From contig NZ_JACHMX010000001.1 in the NCBI RefSeq assembly GCF_014205155.1, forward strand, positions 4,588,001 to 4,652,000: a stretch of 64,000 bases of DNA. Direction: 5' to 3'. The position numbers and the translations under genes were made by a program. Source of the stretch: Amycolatopsis umgeniensis. GTDB taxonomy: Bacteria > Actinomycetota > Actinomycetes > Mycobacteriales > Pseudonocardiaceae. Of the stretch, positions 24,084-33,454 are shown piece after piece; position 1 is the first letter of the stretch, and every line of letters starts with the position of its first letter. The notes beneath the pieces were generated by a model. The model saw nothing but the letters and a program-made list of their open reading frames with translations. It was not told the DNA's origin and made no database searches.

Positions 24084-24947
24084 ATGCCCGAGTTACCCGA
24101 GGTCGAAGCGCTCGCTCACCACCTGCGTGAACACGCGGTGGGCAAGACGGTCTTCCGTGTCGACGTGTCGTCCCTCAGCGTGCTGAAGACGGCGACACCG
24201 CCATGGACCGAGCTGCACGGCCGCGAGGTCACCGGGGCCGGTCGCTTCGGCAAGCATCTCGACCTCGTCGCCGGGGATCTCCATCTGGTCGTCCACCTCG
24301 CGAGGGCGGGCTGGCTGCGCTGGTCCGACGCGTTGTCGCCGACGCCGCTCAAACCCGGCAAGGGGCCGATCTCGCTGCGCGTCCACCTCGACGCGGCCGC
24401 CGGGCCGGGGTTCGACCTCACCGAGGCCGGTACGAAGAAGGGCCTCGCGGTCTGGATCGTGCGCGATCCGGAGAAGGAGGTCGCCAGTATCGCGCGGCTC
24501 GGGCCGGACGCGCTGTCGCTGGACCGGACGGAACTCGAGAAGCTGTTCGCCGGGCGCACCGAGCGGCTGAAGACGGCGCTGACCGATCAGTCGCTGATCG
24601 CCGGGATCGGCAACGCCTACTCCGACGAGATCATGCACATGGCGAAGCTTTCTCCTTACGCCACAACCGGAAAGCTGTCCGAAGGAGCGCTCGACGGGCT
24701 CTCGGAGGCCATCCGCGAGGTGCTGACCAGTGCCGTGACGCGCTCGGTCGGCCAGTCCGCGGCCCGGCTCAAGGGGGAGAAGCGTTCCGGGTTGCGGGTG
24801 CACGCGCGGACGGGGCTGCCGTGTCCGGTCTGCGGCGACACGATCCGCGAGATCTCGTTCGCGGACAAGTCGTTCCAGTACTGCCCGACCTGCCAGACCG
24901 GCGGGAAACCGCTGGCCGACCGGCGGATGTCGCGGCTGCTCAAGTGA
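24084..24947 (+). CDS. Fpg/Nei-family DNA glycosylase
   Basis: A 287-residue base-excision repair enzyme. MPELPEVEAL provides the catalytic N-terminal Pro1 and Glu2 after Met removal. GRFGKHLDLV carries the conserved Lys and LIAGIGNAYSDEIMHMAKLS the helix-two-turn-helix (H2TH) motif. The C-terminus ends in the zinc finger C-P-V-C ... C-P-T-C with GGKPLADRRMSRLLK. The lesion (oxidised purines for Fpg, pyrimidines for Nei) cannot be separated by eye. The gene stops 1 bp before the convergent serine hydrolase gene. Confidence 0.9.
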   Translation: MPELPEVEALAHHLREHAVGKTVFRVDVSSLSVLKTATPPWTELHGREVTGAGRFGKHLDLVAGDLHLVVHLARAGWLRWSDALSPTPLKPGKGPISLRVHLDAAAGPGFDLTEAGTKKGLAVWIVRDPEKEVASIARLGPDALSLDRTELEKLFAGRTERLKTALTDQSLIAGIGNAYSDEIMHMAKLSPYATTGKLSEGALDGLSEAIREVLTSAVTRSVGQSAARLKGEKRSGLRVHARTGLPCPVCGDTIREISFADKSFQYCPTCQTGGKPLADRRMSRLLK

Positions 24948-24948
24948 C

Positions 24949-26079
24949 TCAGCACAGCGCGGCCGTGACCGCCGGGAGCGGGCTGCTCGGCAGCGGATCC
25001 TCGTGCGCCACGTCCTTCGCCAGGTCGTACACGTTCAACGCCAGCACGATCTGCTTCGAGCCGTCTTCGGTGCTCATCGAGACGCTGTAGAACCCCGGCC
25101 CCGCTCCGGTGTTGCCCCACACCGTCTTCGGACCGCCCGGACAAGGCAGGTCGAGCGTCTCGACACCGGCGCCGTACGCGCCGAACTCGCCGTGCGGCAC
25201 CAGCCTTTCGAGTTCGGCTTGCTGCGCGGGTTCCAGGAGCCGTCCTGACAGCAGCGCGCGATGGAACGTCGCGAGGTCGTCGACGGTCGAGACCATCGCG
25301 CCCGCGGTCCAGTCGTACGACGGGCTGAACACGGTCATGTCCTTCACCGGTTCGCTCAGGTCGTATCCGCGCAGATGCGGTCCGCGCGGGAACGGCGACC
25401 GGAGCGGGAAGTACGTCCGCTCGAGACCGAGCGGGCCGAGGAGCCGTCGCTGGATCTCCTCGCGGACGTCGTTGCGCGTGACCTTCTCGATCACCTTGCC
25501 CAGCAACAGATATCCCGTGTTCGAGTAGTCCGTCTGCGCCCCGGGCGCGAACGAGGGCGGATCGACGAGCGACCGCCGGATCACTTCCGACGGCGGATAG
25601 ACGTACGCGCGGTTCCCCCACACGAGGTACGGGTCGAAGAAGTGCGGATCCAGGGGATCGTGCACGCCGCTCGTGTGGTTCAGGAGCATGCGCACAGTGA
25701 TCTTTTCCGGCTCGTAGCCCGGTCCGCGCACGACACCGGGCAACCGCCGCTCGATCGAATCGTCGAGTGAAAGCGCGCCTTCGCCCGCCAGTCGCAGGAC
25801 CACCGCCGCGACGAACGCCTTGGTGTTGCTGGCGATCCGGAACCGGTGATGCGGTCCCGCGGGTTCGCGTGTGGCCGGGTTCGCGTACCCGGCACCGAAC
25901 CGCGAGACCGTCTCACCGTTCCGGACCTGGACGACCGCTCCCGGGAATCCCCCTTCCGCGACCAGGTTCCCGACCGCCGCGCGCACCGGATCCCCGGTCG
26001 CGGCCGCCGTCCCCGCCGCCGCGCTAGCCAGGAGGACCCCGGCCAGCGTGCCCGCCGCGAGTTTCCCCGTTCCGCGCAT
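24949..26079 (-). CDS. Secreted serine beta-lactamase-like hydrolase
   Basis: A 376-residue protein from ATG 26079 with GGAGGAACAC upstream. A signal peptide (LAAGTLAGVLLASAAAGTAA) precedes a class-C-fold serine hydrolase. Motif 1 is S-N-T-K in FRIASNTKAFV, motif 2 is Y-S-N in TDYSNTGYLLLG, and motif 3 probably lies in GPKTVWGNTGAGPG instead of a canonical KTG. Family members include D-Ala-D-Ala carboxypeptidases, esterases and beta-lactamases. Likely it trims peptidoglycan peptides or cleaves an ester outside the cell. Confidence 0.88.
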   Translation of the reverse strand: MRGTGKLAAGTLAGVLLASAAAGTAAATGDPVRAAVGNLVAEGGFPGAVVQVRNGETVSRFGAGYANPATREPAGPHHRFRIASNTKAFVAAVVLRLAGEGALSLDDSIERRLPGVVRGPGYEPEKITVRMLLNHTSGVHDPLDPHFFDPYLVWGNRAYVYPPSEVIRRSLVDPPSFAPGAQTDYSNTGYLLLGKVIEKVTRNDVREEIQRRLLGPLGLERTYFPLRSPFPRGPHLRGYDLSEPVKDMTVFSPSYDWTAGAMVSTVDDLATFHRALLSGRLLEPAQQAELERLVPHGEFGAYGAGVETLDLPCPGGPKTVWGNTGAGPGFYSVSMSTEDGSKQIVLALNVYDLAKDVAHEDPLPSSPLPAVTAALC

Positions 26080-26186
26080 TGTGTTCCTCCCCCGGAAGCG
26101 ATTGCCTGCGCTCAGTCTTTCCCCCTGCCACGGGGAGTGACCATGGGGAGAACACCCCGGTCTTGGGTAGGGTCGGCCCCACCCTC

Positions 26187-26199
26187 AGTTGTCACAACT
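26187..26199. promoter_or_regulatory. Palindrome upstream of LytS-type kinase
   Basis: AGTTGTCACAACT is a 13-bp perfect palindrome around a central C, 24 bp before the kinase start. It is a candidate operator; no specific binding protein is suggested. Confidence 0.4.
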
Positions 26200-26222
26200 C
26201 AACGGAAAGTGGGGAGCAGGCC

Positions 26223-27545
26223 TTGCACCCGGTTGGTCGAGCGCAGAGCATGGACGCCGTGTCCGGGCTCGAGATCGCGCAGATCATCCCTTGGGGTGTC
26301 GCGCTGCTGCTCGCGATCCTCGTGGTCGTCCTGCTGATCAAGCTGAGGCGTCCCGCGAGCATCGTGGAGAACGCGGTGCTGCAGGCCGTCCACCGGATGT
26401 CGAAGGCGACGCCGGACCTCCGTGAGGGGCTCGACGAGCAGGTCGCCGACAAGATCACCAGCCAGCTGCTGGAGATGCTCGACTGTGTCGCCGTCGGCAT
26501 CACCGACAGCGAGGGCACGCTGCTGTCCTGGGACGGCGAGGCCAACGACCACTACGTCGATCTCGTCGACGCCATCGGCAACGCGATCCGCAAGCACCGC
26601 CGCGAGGTCGTCGCGCACGACAAGATGCCGTGCAACCACCGCGGCACCTGCCGGATGCGGACCGCGGTGATCGTCCCGCTGATCGTCGAGGGCGAGACCG
26701 AGGCGGCGCTGCTGGTCGTCGGGCGTACGCGCGGGCGGCTGGTGCAGATGGCCGACGCGGTCGCGCAGTTCGTCTGCACCCAGTTCGAGCTGGCGCGCCT
26801 CGACGAGTCGAAGAACCAGCTCCAGCAGGCGGAGATCAAGGCGCTGCGCGCGCAGATCTCGCCGCACTTCGTCTACAACGCCCTCAACACCATCTCGTCG
26901 CTGATCCGGACGGATCCGGAGGAAGCGCGAGAGCTGCTGCAGGACTTCGCCGACTTCACGCGCTACTCGTTCCGGACGTCGGGCATGTTCACCTCGCTCG
27001 CCGAGGAACTGCGGAACATCGACCGGTACCTGACCATCGAGAACGCCCGCTTCGGCGGACGGCTCGAGGTGCGGATGAAGATCGCGCCCGAGGTGCTTTC
27101 GGTGGTCGTCCCGTTCCTGATCATCCAGCCGCTGGTGGAGAACGCCGTCAAACACGGCCTCGCGTCGAAGCCGTCGGGCGGTTGCGTCACGGTGATCGCC
27201 GAGGACTACGGCGCCGAGGCGCTGATCAGCGTCGAGGACGACGGCATCGGCATGGAGCCCGCCAAACTCGCGGACCTCCGCAGCCAGCACCGCACCGGCG
27301 CGCACGTCGGGCTCGGCAACATCAACCAGCGGATGCAGCAGGTGTTCGGCCGCGACTACGCGCTCATGGTCGAGACCGCGCCCGGCGCCGGCATGAAGGT
27401 GACCCTGCGGGTGCCGAAGTTCATGCCAGGGGTGCGGCCGAACCTGCCGGACTTCTCCGCCGACAGCGCCGCCGTCCCGCCCCAAGGCGGTCCGAACGAG
27501 GCCAGTGGGGTGAGCGGTTCGCGCAGCGGCGTGCTGCCCTCCTGA
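26223..27545 (+). CDS. LytS-type sensor histidine kinase
   Basis: About 440 residues. TTG 26223 has GGGGAG 6 nt upstream; ATG 26250 is the alternative start. One N-terminal helix (IIPWGVALLLAILVVVLLIK) is followed by a GAF-like sensor part (about 70-200) with two cysteines in CNHRGTC. The His box QISPHFVYNALNTISSLIRT carries the phospho-acceptor. The ATPase has PLVENAVKHGLASK, EDDGIGM and GLGNINQRMQQVFG. It lacks the multi-helix 5TM sensor of classic LytS. The matching LytTR regulator lies 2.6 kb downstream at 30126, after two other genes. Confidence 0.9.
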   Translation: MHPVGRAQSMDAVSGLEIAQIIPWGVALLLAILVVVLLIKLRRPASIVENAVLQAVHRMSKATPDLREGLDEQVADKITSQLLEMLDCVAVGITDSEGTLLSWDGEANDHYVDLVDAIGNAIRKHRREVVAHDKMPCNHRGTCRMRTAVIVPLIVEGETEAALLVVGRTRGRLVQMADAVAQFVCTQFELARLDESKNQLQQAEIKALRAQISPHFVYNALNTISSLIRTDPEEARELLQDFADFTRYSFRTSGMFTSLAEELRNIDRYLTIENARFGGRLEVRMKIAPEVLSVVVPFLIIQPLVENAVKHGLASKPSGGCVTVIAEDYGAEALISVEDDGIGMEPAKLADLRSQHRTGAHVGLGNINQRMQQVFGRDYALMVETAPGAGMKVTLRVPKFMPGVRPNLPDFSADSAAVPPQGGPNEASGVSGSRSGVLPS

Positions 27546-27564
27546 ACGTCGGTAACCTGGCGGT

Positions 27565-28410
27565 ATGAGCGTTGCGGACAAGCTGACCTCCCGTCTCCCG
27601 ATGATCGGCGACCGGGGTGAGCGCAAGGACGTCGTCGCCGTGGTCAAGCTGCACGGGGTGATCACGCCGACCCCGTCGCCACTGGCCAGGGGGTCGATCA
27701 ACCTCGCCGCCGTCGAATCGGCGCTGACCCGCGCGTTCGCGCACGAGCGGCTCAAGGCCGTCGCGCTGCAGATCAACTCGCCGGGCGGCGCGCCGACACA
27801 GTCGGGACTGGTCGCCGAGCGGATCCGTCAGCTCGCGGACGAGAAGAACGTGCCCGTCCTGGCCTTCGCCGAGGACGTCGCCGCGTCCGGCGGGTACTGG
27901 CTGGCCTGCGCGGCCGACGAGATTTACGCGCACCGGACCTCGATGGTCGGCTCCATCGGCGTGATCAGCGGCGGGTTCGGGTTCACCGGCCTCCTGGAGC
28001 GGTTCGGCATCGAGCGGCGGCTGCACACCGCGGGGACGAACAAGTCCCGGCTCGACCCGTTCAGCCCGGAGAAGGCGGAAGACGTCGAGTGGCTGAAGAA
28101 GATGCACGGCCAGCTCCACGAACTGTTCGTCGACTGGGTGACCGAGCGCCGGGGAGACCGGCTGTCCGGCTCCGACGACCTGTTCAACGGGGACGTCTGG
28201 CTGGGCGCCCGCGCGGTCGAGCTCGGCCTCATCGACGGCGTCGGCAGCCTCCGCCAAGTGATCACCGAGCGGTACCCGGACGCCGAGATCTCGGTCGCCG
28301 AACCGAAGAAGGCGCTGCTGGCGCGGCTCGGCATCGGTGCCCCCGCCGCGGCGAGCGCACTGCTGGACGCCGTCCAGAGCAAGGCGGCCTGGAGCCGCTT
28401 CGGCCTCTGA
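27565..28410 (+). CDS. S49-family peptidase (SppA-like, short form)
   Basis: A 281-residue protein. The catalytic Ser is in VAASGGYWLACAADEIYA and the general-base Lys in TAGTNKSRLDPFSPEKA. INSPGGAPTQSGLVAERI is the conserved oxyanion region. There is no N-terminal signal or membrane helix, so this short form probably acts on the cytoplasmic side, perhaps cleaving signal peptides or membrane protein remnants. It sits 19 bp after the LytS-type kinase gene and may be co-transcribed; a strong terminator follows. Confidence 0.87.
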   Translation: MSVADKLTSRLPMIGDRGERKDVVAVVKLHGVITPTPSPLARGSINLAAVESALTRAFAHERLKAVALQINSPGGAPTQSGLVAERIRQLADEKNVPVLAFAEDVAASGGYWLACAADEIYAHRTSMVGSIGVISGGFGFTGLLERFGIERRLHTAGTNKSRLDPFSPEKAEDVEWLKKMHGQLHELFVDWVTERRGDRLSGSDDLFNGDVWLGARAVELGLIDGVGSLRQVITERYPDAEISVAEPKKALLARLGIGAPAAASALLDAVQSKAAWSRFGL

Positions 28411-28422
28411 CCTGTTGAGACG

Positions 28423-28454
28423 AACGGCCCGGTCCTCGCGGACCGGGCCGTTTT
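28423..28454 (+). terminator. Intrinsic terminator after the S49 gene
   Basis: AACGGCCCGGTCC (28423-28435) and GGACCGGGCCGTT (28440-28452) form a perfect 13-bp stem with loop TCGC. The stem ends in TTTT. It starts 12 bp after the stop codon. Confidence 0.9.
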
Positions 28455-28578
28455 CGCGTTCGGACCTGATTCACCCGAACGGTGGTAGGCGTAAGTGGTT
28501 CAGACCAGGTCTCATATCGGACATACCGCTTTGTTGTGAACGGCAACAAACCCTCGACAATGGTGACGAGGAGGTCCG

Positions 28579-29991
28579 ATGTCCGTTACTTCTCCCCACT
28601 CGAGCCGCCGGAGCCGCTGGAAGATCGCGCTCGGTGCGGCGCTCGGCGCGGCTTTGATCGCGGTCCCCCTGACGCTTCCCGCTTCCGCCGCCGTCCCGCC
28701 GCCCCCGGCCGGCTGGACCACCGTTTTCACCGACGACTTCACCGGCGCCGCGGGTTCGCTCCCGTCGAGCGCGAACTGGATCGTCGACACCGGCCACGGC
28801 TATCCCGGCGGTCCCGGCAACTGGGGCACCGGCGAGATCCAGAACTACACGGCGAACCCCGCCAACCTCGCCCAGGACGGTTCCGGCAACCTGCGGATCA
28901 CGCCGCTGCGCGACGGCGCGGGCAACTGGACCTCCGCGCGGATCGAAACGCAGCGCACGAACTTCAAACCGCCGGCGGGCGGCGCTCTGCGGATCGAAGG
29001 CCGCATCCAGATGCCGAACGTCACCGGCGCCGCCGCGCTCGGCTACTGGCCCGCGTTCTGGGCGCTCGGCTCGCCGTATCGCGGCAACTACTGGAACTGG
29101 CCCGCCGTCGGCGAATTCGACATCATGGAGAACGTCAACGGGATCAACTCGGTCTGGGGTGTGCTGCACTGCGGCGTCAACCCCGGCGGCCCGTGCAACG
29201 AGACGACCGGCCTCGTCGGCAGCCGGGCGTGCCCCGGCGCAAGCTGCCAGAGCGCGTTCCACACCTACACCTTCGAGTGGGACACAAGCGTCAGCCCCCA
29301 CGCGTTCCGCTGGCTGGTGGACGGCCAGCAGTTCCATTCGGTCGCCCAGAACCAGGTCGACGCGACCACGTGGGCCAACATGACGAACCACGCGGGCTAC
29401 TTCGTGCTGCTGAACGTCGCGATCGGCGGCGCGTTCCCGAACAACAACTCCGGCACCACCACACCGGGGCCGGGGATCGTGCCGGGGCATCCGATGCTCG
29501 TCGACTACATCACCGTCTTGACCCGCGGTGGCGGCACGACGCCCACCACACCGACCACGACCACGGGAAATCCCGGGGGTGGCAGCGCCTACGGCACGAT
29601 CCAGGCCGAGTCCTACGGCCAGGCCGCCGGGATCGCCAAACAGGCGACGTCCGATTCGGGCGGTGGCCAGAACATCGGGCCCGCGGGCAACGGTGACTGG
29701 GCGCTGTACCCGGGCATCGACTTCGGGACGCAGACCGGCAGGCAGTTCCAGGCGCGGGTCGCGTCCGGCGCGGCGGGCGGGGTGAGCGGTCTCGTCGAAG
29801 TGCGGCTCGACAGCCGGTCCAACGCACCGGTGGGCAGCTTCGCCGTCGCGAACACCGGCGGCTGGCAGAACTGGCGGACCGTACCGGCGAACCTCAGCGG
29901 GATCACCGGGAAGCACGACGTCTACCTGACCTTCACCAGCGGACAGCCCGCTGATTTCGTGAGCGTCAACTGGTTCACCTTCACTCCGTGA
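28579..29991 (+). CDS. Secreted GH16 endo-beta-glucanase with C-terminal CBM6
   Basis: A 470-residue protein from ATG 28579 with GAGGAGG upstream. A twin-Arg-bearing signal peptide (SRRSRWKIALGAALGAALIA) ends at about Ala36. The GH16 domain (about 42-315) has the catalytic motif GEFDIMEN with Glu179, Asp181 and Glu184, and the aromatic cleft GYWPAFWALGSPYRGNYWNW. A Thr/Pro linker (TTPTTPTTTTGNPGG) leads to a CBM6 (about 335-470; YGTIQAESYGQAAGI ... SVNWFTFTP). Laminarin/beta-1,3-glucan is the likely substrate. It is a single-gene unit with terminators on both sides. Confidence 0.9.
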   Translation: MSVTSPHSSRRSRWKIALGAALGAALIAVPLTLPASAAVPPPPAGWTTVFTDDFTGAAGSLPSSANWIVDTGHGYPGGPGNWGTGEIQNYTANPANLAQDGSGNLRITPLRDGAGNWTSARIETQRTNFKPPAGGALRIEGRIQMPNVTGAAALGYWPAFWALGSPYRGNYWNWPAVGEFDIMENVNGINSVWGVLHCGVNPGGPCNETTGLVGSRACPGASCQSAFHTYTFEWDTSVSPHAFRWLVDGQQFHSVAQNQVDATTWANMTNHAGYFVLLNVAIGGAFPNNNSGTTTPGPGIVPGHPMLVDYITVLTRGGGTTPTTPTTTTGNPGGGSAYGTIQAESYGQAAGIAKQATSDSGGGQNIGPAGNGDWALYPGIDFGTQTGRQFQARVASGAAGGVSGLVEVRLDSRSNAPVGSFAVANTGGWQNWRTVPANLSGITGKHDVYLTFTSGQPADFVSVNWFTFTP

Positions 29992-30038
29992 AGGGAAGGG
30001 TGTGACACGGCGAGGCGGTTCGTGTCACCGGAAAAGAT

Positions 30039-30085
30039 GACGGCACCGGCCACCCCGGGCGCGGGGGTGCCGGTGCCGTCCTTTC
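30039..30085 (+). terminator. Intrinsic terminator after the GH16 gene
   Basis: GACGGCACCGGCCACCCC (30039-30056) pairs with GGGGTGCCGGTGCCGTC (30064-30080) with one bulge over a 7-nt loop. CTTTC follows. A weaker GTGACAC/GTGTCAC hairpin at 30002-30028 precedes it. Confidence 0.85.
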
Positions 30086-30125
30086 GTTCGACTTTCGTGA
30101 AGCGGGCTGGACAAGGAACCCTGCA

Positions 30126-30971
30126 ATGGGCAGGATGCGTCTCACTGTGAGTGCTCACGATGACACCCGGAAGCTCATTGTCCTGGCGGTGGACGATGAG
30201 CCCAAAGGGCTAGACGAACTCGTTCACTGTCTCCGGAACAGCCCGCACGTCGCCCTGGTCTTCCCGGCGATCGACGCTTCGGAGGCGCTGCGCCTGCTGT
30301 CCACCGACGACCCGAGGCTCGGCGATCGCAAGGCGCGAGGCCTGCCGATCGTCGACGCGGTGTTCGCCGACATCGACATGCCCGGTCTGTCCGGGATGGA
30401 GATGTCCCGCGTGTTCGCCGCGCTGCGCCCGTCACCCGCGCTGGTGTTCGTGACGGGGCACGCCGAAGAGGCTGTCAACGCCTTCGACCTCGGCGCGCTC
30501 GACTACGTGCTCAAGCCGTACCAACAGGATCGTCTCGACCGCGCGATCGTCCGCGTGATCGAAAAACTCGCCGCGAACGCCGCGCCTCCGCGAGGCGGAC
30601 CCGAGGGTTCGGGGCTCGTCCAGAACGACGACGAGGTCATCCCCGTCGAGCTCGCGGGCACCACGAAACTGATCCCGCGGTCTTCGGTGCGCTGGGTCGA
30701 GGCGCAGGGTGACTACGCCCGGTTGTTCACCAACGACGGCAGCCACCTGGTGCGCATCCCGCTCGCGCAGCTCGAAGAACGCTGGGAGAAGGCGGGCTTC
30801 GTCCGCATCCACCGGTCGTTCCTGGTCTCCTTGCCGCTGATCACCGAGCTGCGCATGGGCCAGGGCGGCTACCAGGTCGTCATCGGCAACGAGGAGAAGG
30901 TGCTGCCGGTGAGCCGCCGCCACACGCGCGCGCTCAAGGACCGGCTGGTCGGCGCCAACCGGTCGACGTGA
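30126..30971 (+). CDS. LytTR-family response regulator
   Basis: A 281-residue protein from ATG 30126 (AAGGA 8 nt upstream; ATG 30135 possible). The receiver domain has DDEP, phospho-acceptor Asp82 in AVFADIDMPGLSG, Thr in FVTGHAEE and Lys in YVLKPYQ. A Pro/Gly linker leads to the LytTR DNA-binding domain (about 165-275): RSSVRWVEAQGDYARLFTND, FVRIHRSFLVSL and VLPVSRRHTRALKDRL. It probably pairs with the LytS-type kinase at 26223. Its stop overlaps the next gene as GTGA, linking it to the transporter genes downstream. Confidence 0.92.
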   Translation: MGRMRLTVSAHDDTRKLIVLAVDDEPKGLDELVHCLRNSPHVALVFPAIDASEALRLLSTDDPRLGDRKARGLPIVDAVFADIDMPGLSGMEMSRVFAALRPSPALVFVTGHAEEAVNAFDLGALDYVLKPYQQDRLDRAIVRVIEKLAANAAPPRGGPEGSGLVQNDDEVIPVELAGTTKLIPRSSVRWVEAQGDYARLFTNDGSHLVRIPLAQLEERWEKAGFVRIHRSFLVSLPLITELRMGQGGYQVVIGNEEKVLPVSRRHTRALKDRLVGANRST

Positions 30972-31489
30972 CCGACGATTTCTATCGCCGGGTCAACGGT
31001 GTTCGCGAACCGGACCCGACGCTCGGCAAGGGCAGGCCCAAGAAACCGGCGCCCGAGGGTGCCGCCGTCGAGCCCGTGCCGGGCGCGCCATCGGGCCCGA
31101 AGCACGAGCAGGCGAAGCCCGAACACCACGCGAAACCCAAGCGGCAGCGGGTGATCCTCGCCGATCCGCGGCAGGCCACCAGCACCCTGCGGGCCAGGGT
31201 CGAACTCGAAGAACAGACCAGCTGGGGAAAACTCCTGGTCCGGGATCTGGTGAAGATCCAGCTGCGGACGGCCTCCCTGCTGGCGCTGCTGGTGATGGTC
31301 ACTCTGTGTTCACTTCCGGTGCTCTTCTACCTGATCCCGTCATTCGGACGGGTGATCGTCTTGGGTATCCCCTTGCCCTGGCTGATCCTGGGCGTCGCCC
31401 CTTTTCCGTTCCTGTTCGGCATCGGGCTCTGGTACAACCGGCTCGCCGAACGTCATGAACGCGACTTCGTTGACATGATCGAGAACTGA
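30968..31489 (+). CDS. Small membrane protein of the symporter cluster
   Basis: A 173-residue protein from GTG 30968, overlapping the LytTR gene stop. The first 85 residues are charged and Pro-rich. Two membrane helices (ASLLALLVMVTLCSLPVLFY and IVLGIPLPWLILGVAPFPFL) follow with a short cytoplasmic tail (RLAERHERDFVDMIEN). It lies directly before a sodium:solute symporter and occupies the place of DUF485 partners in acetate-permease operons, to which it is probably functionally equivalent. Confidence 0.78.
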   Translation: MTDDFYRRVNGVREPDPTLGKGRPKKPAPEGAAVEPVPGAPSGPKHEQAKPEHHAKPKRQRVILADPRQATSTLRARVELEEQTSWGKLLVRDLVKIQLRTASLLALLVMVTLCSLPVLFYLIPSFGRVIVLGIPLPWLILGVAPFPFLFGIGLWYNRLAERHERDFVDMIEN

Positions 31490-31520
31490 TTGCGGAGCTG
31501 CACATGCGAGGATCCCTGCT

Positions 31521-33314
31521 GTGCAGCTGCTGAATCCGTGGGCCATGGCCGGCATAGTGCTGGTCGCGGTCCTGACCTTCTACTTGGGGCACCGCTCCTC
31601 GAGGTCGGCCGTCAGCACGCACGACTTCCTCGTCGCCCGGCGCACCGTCCGCTCCCGCCGCAACGCCGCCGCGATCTCCGGTGAGTACCTCTCCGCCGCC
31701 TCGTTCATGGGCGTGGCGGGCATCGTGCTCAAGGACGGCGCCGACGCGCTGTGGTTCCCGATCGGCTTCACCGCGGGCTATCTCGCGCTGATGCTGTTCG
31801 TCGCCGCGCCGCTGCGGCGGTCCGGCGCGTACACGCTGCCGGACTTCGTCGAGATGCGGCTGGGTTCGACGATGCTGCGCCGGGTTTCGACGGCGTTCGT
31901 GGTGTTCATCGGGATCCTTTACATGGTCCCGCAGCTGCAGGGCGCGGGCTTGACGCTGGCGACGATCCTGCCCGTACCCGCCTGGGCGGGCGCGATCCTG
32001 GTGACCTTCGTCGTCGGGTTCAACGTGATCGCGGGCGGGATGCGTGCGATCACCGTCGTCCAGGCCTTCCAGTACTGGCTGAAACTGTTCGCCATCGCGG
32101 TGCCGACGTTCATCCTGTGCATCGTGTTCCTCGGCTCCGGCGGACCGGGCAGCGCGCGACCGCTGGGGCAGCCCGCCCCGCCGACGTTCACCGCGAACAC
32201 CACGGTCTCGGTGCAGGCCGACGTCACGCTCAAGGTCGCCTCGGTGACCGTGCTCGAGGCGTACGGCCAGGTGGAAGGCGCGCGCGCCAACGGTTTCGCG
32301 GTGTGGACGCCGGAGGCCGGGCACAAGGTCGCCAAGGGCACGACGCTCAAGTTCACCGCGGGCACGCCGGTCCCGGTGGTCAGCGACGCGCCCACGTCCA
32401 ACGGCGACTGGCTCCGGCCGGGTTCGGGCAGTCTCACCGATCTGCTGCAGGTCTATTCGCTGATCCTCGCGACCTTCCTCGGCACCATGGGCCTCCCGCA
32501 CGTCCTGGTCCGCTTCTACACCAACCCCGACGGCAAGGCCGCGCGCCGCACGACGGTGCACGTCCTGCTGCTGCTCGGGCTGTTCTACCTGTTCCCGACG
32601 CTGCTGGGCGCGCTTTCGCGGATGTACGTCCCGGAACTGCTGGTGACCGGGAAGACCGACGCCGCCGTCCTGCTGCTGCCGTCCGCGGTCCTCCCCGGGC
32701 TCTGGGGGCAGATCCTGGGCGCGGTGACCGCGGCCGGTGCCTTCGCGGCGTTCCTGTCGAGTTCGTCGGGGCTGCTGGTGAGTGTCGCCGGGGTGGTGTC
32801 CACCGACGTCCTGCCCGGCCGTGTCCGCGATTTCCGGGTGGCGACGGGGATCGTGGCGCTGATCCCGTTCGCGTTGGCGGTCCTGCTGCCGTCGGAGGAC
32901 CTCTCGCTTTCGGTCGGGATGTCGTTCGCGCTGGCCGCGTCCACGTTCAGTCCGCTGCTGCTGCTCGGGGTCTGGTGGCGGAAGCTCAGCTGGCCCGGCG
33001 CGCTGGCCGGGATGCTCGTCGGCGGCGGTCTGGTGCTGACGGCGCTGGTGGTCAACATCGTCAGCAAGTACACCGGCGGCTGGGCGCCCTGGTTCTCGAA
33101 CCAGCCCGCGCTGATCACCGTGCCCGCGGCGTTCCTGACCACCTACGTGGTGAGCCGTGCGACCGGGTACGGGCGGCCGGACGACGTCCACGGCGTGATG
33201 CTGCGACTGCACGCACCCGATCCGCTCGGGTTCATGCGCGATCGCGCGGTCGCCCGGTTCGGGCAGGCCGAAGAGAAGACGCGGACCACCGGCAAGGGCC
33301 GTCACCGGAAGTAA
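31521..33314 (+). CDS. Sodium:solute symporter (SSS family), carboxylate type
   Basis: A 597-residue protein from GTG 31521. About 13 helices with the SSS signature AISGEYLSAASFMGVAGIVL in helix 2-3 and a central FNVIAGGMRAITVVQAFQYW. A roughly 90-residue outside loop (about 215-310) interrupts the usual topology and is larger than in ActP-type acetate permeases. PHVLVRFYTNPDGKAARR is shared with the second symporter at 33796. It is expected to take up acetate, pyruvate or another short carboxylate with Na+. Confidence 0.9.
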   Translation: MQLLNPWAMAGIVLVAVLTFYLGHRSSRSAVSTHDFLVARRTVRSRRNAAAISGEYLSAASFMGVAGIVLKDGADALWFPIGFTAGYLALMLFVAAPLRRSGAYTLPDFVEMRLGSTMLRRVSTAFVVFIGILYMVPQLQGAGLTLATILPVPAWAGAILVTFVVGFNVIAGGMRAITVVQAFQYWLKLFAIAVPTFILCIVFLGSGGPGSARPLGQPAPPTFTANTTVSVQADVTLKVASVTVLEAYGQVEGARANGFAVWTPEAGHKVAKGTTLKFTAGTPVPVVSDAPTSNGDWLRPGSGSLTDLLQVYSLILATFLGTMGLPHVLVRFYTNPDGKAARRTTVHVLLLLGLFYLFPTLLGALSRMYVPELLVTGKTDAAVLLLPSAVLPGLWGQILGAVTAAGAFAAFLSSSSGLLVSVAGVVSTDVLPGRVRDFRVATGIVALIPFALAVLLPSEDLSLSVGMSFALAASTFSPLLLLGVWWRKLSWPGALAGMLVGGGLVLTALVVNIVSKYTGGWAPWFSNQPALITVPAAFLTTYVVSRATGYGRPDDVHGVMLRLHAPDPLGFMRDRAVARFGQAEEKTRTTGKGRHRK

Positions 33315-33373
33315 AGTCACTCTTTCGAGTCGCAACGCTCTACACAGAGTCGTACCGTTCACTCAAATGGATT

Positions 33374-33398
33374 GCCCCTCTCTTGCCCTATGAGGGGC
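33374..33398. terminator. Hairpin between the two symporter units
   Basis: GCCCCTC (33374-33380) and GAGGGGC (33392-33398) pair over an 11-nt loop, 60 bp after the first symporter stop. It separates the first symporter from the DUF485/ActP-type pair and may attenuate or end transcription. Confidence 0.6.
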
Positions 33399-33454
33399 AT
33401 GATCTTTCGTGACATCGAAATCACCTCATGGTTGCGGCAGGTGGGAGGTCCGAA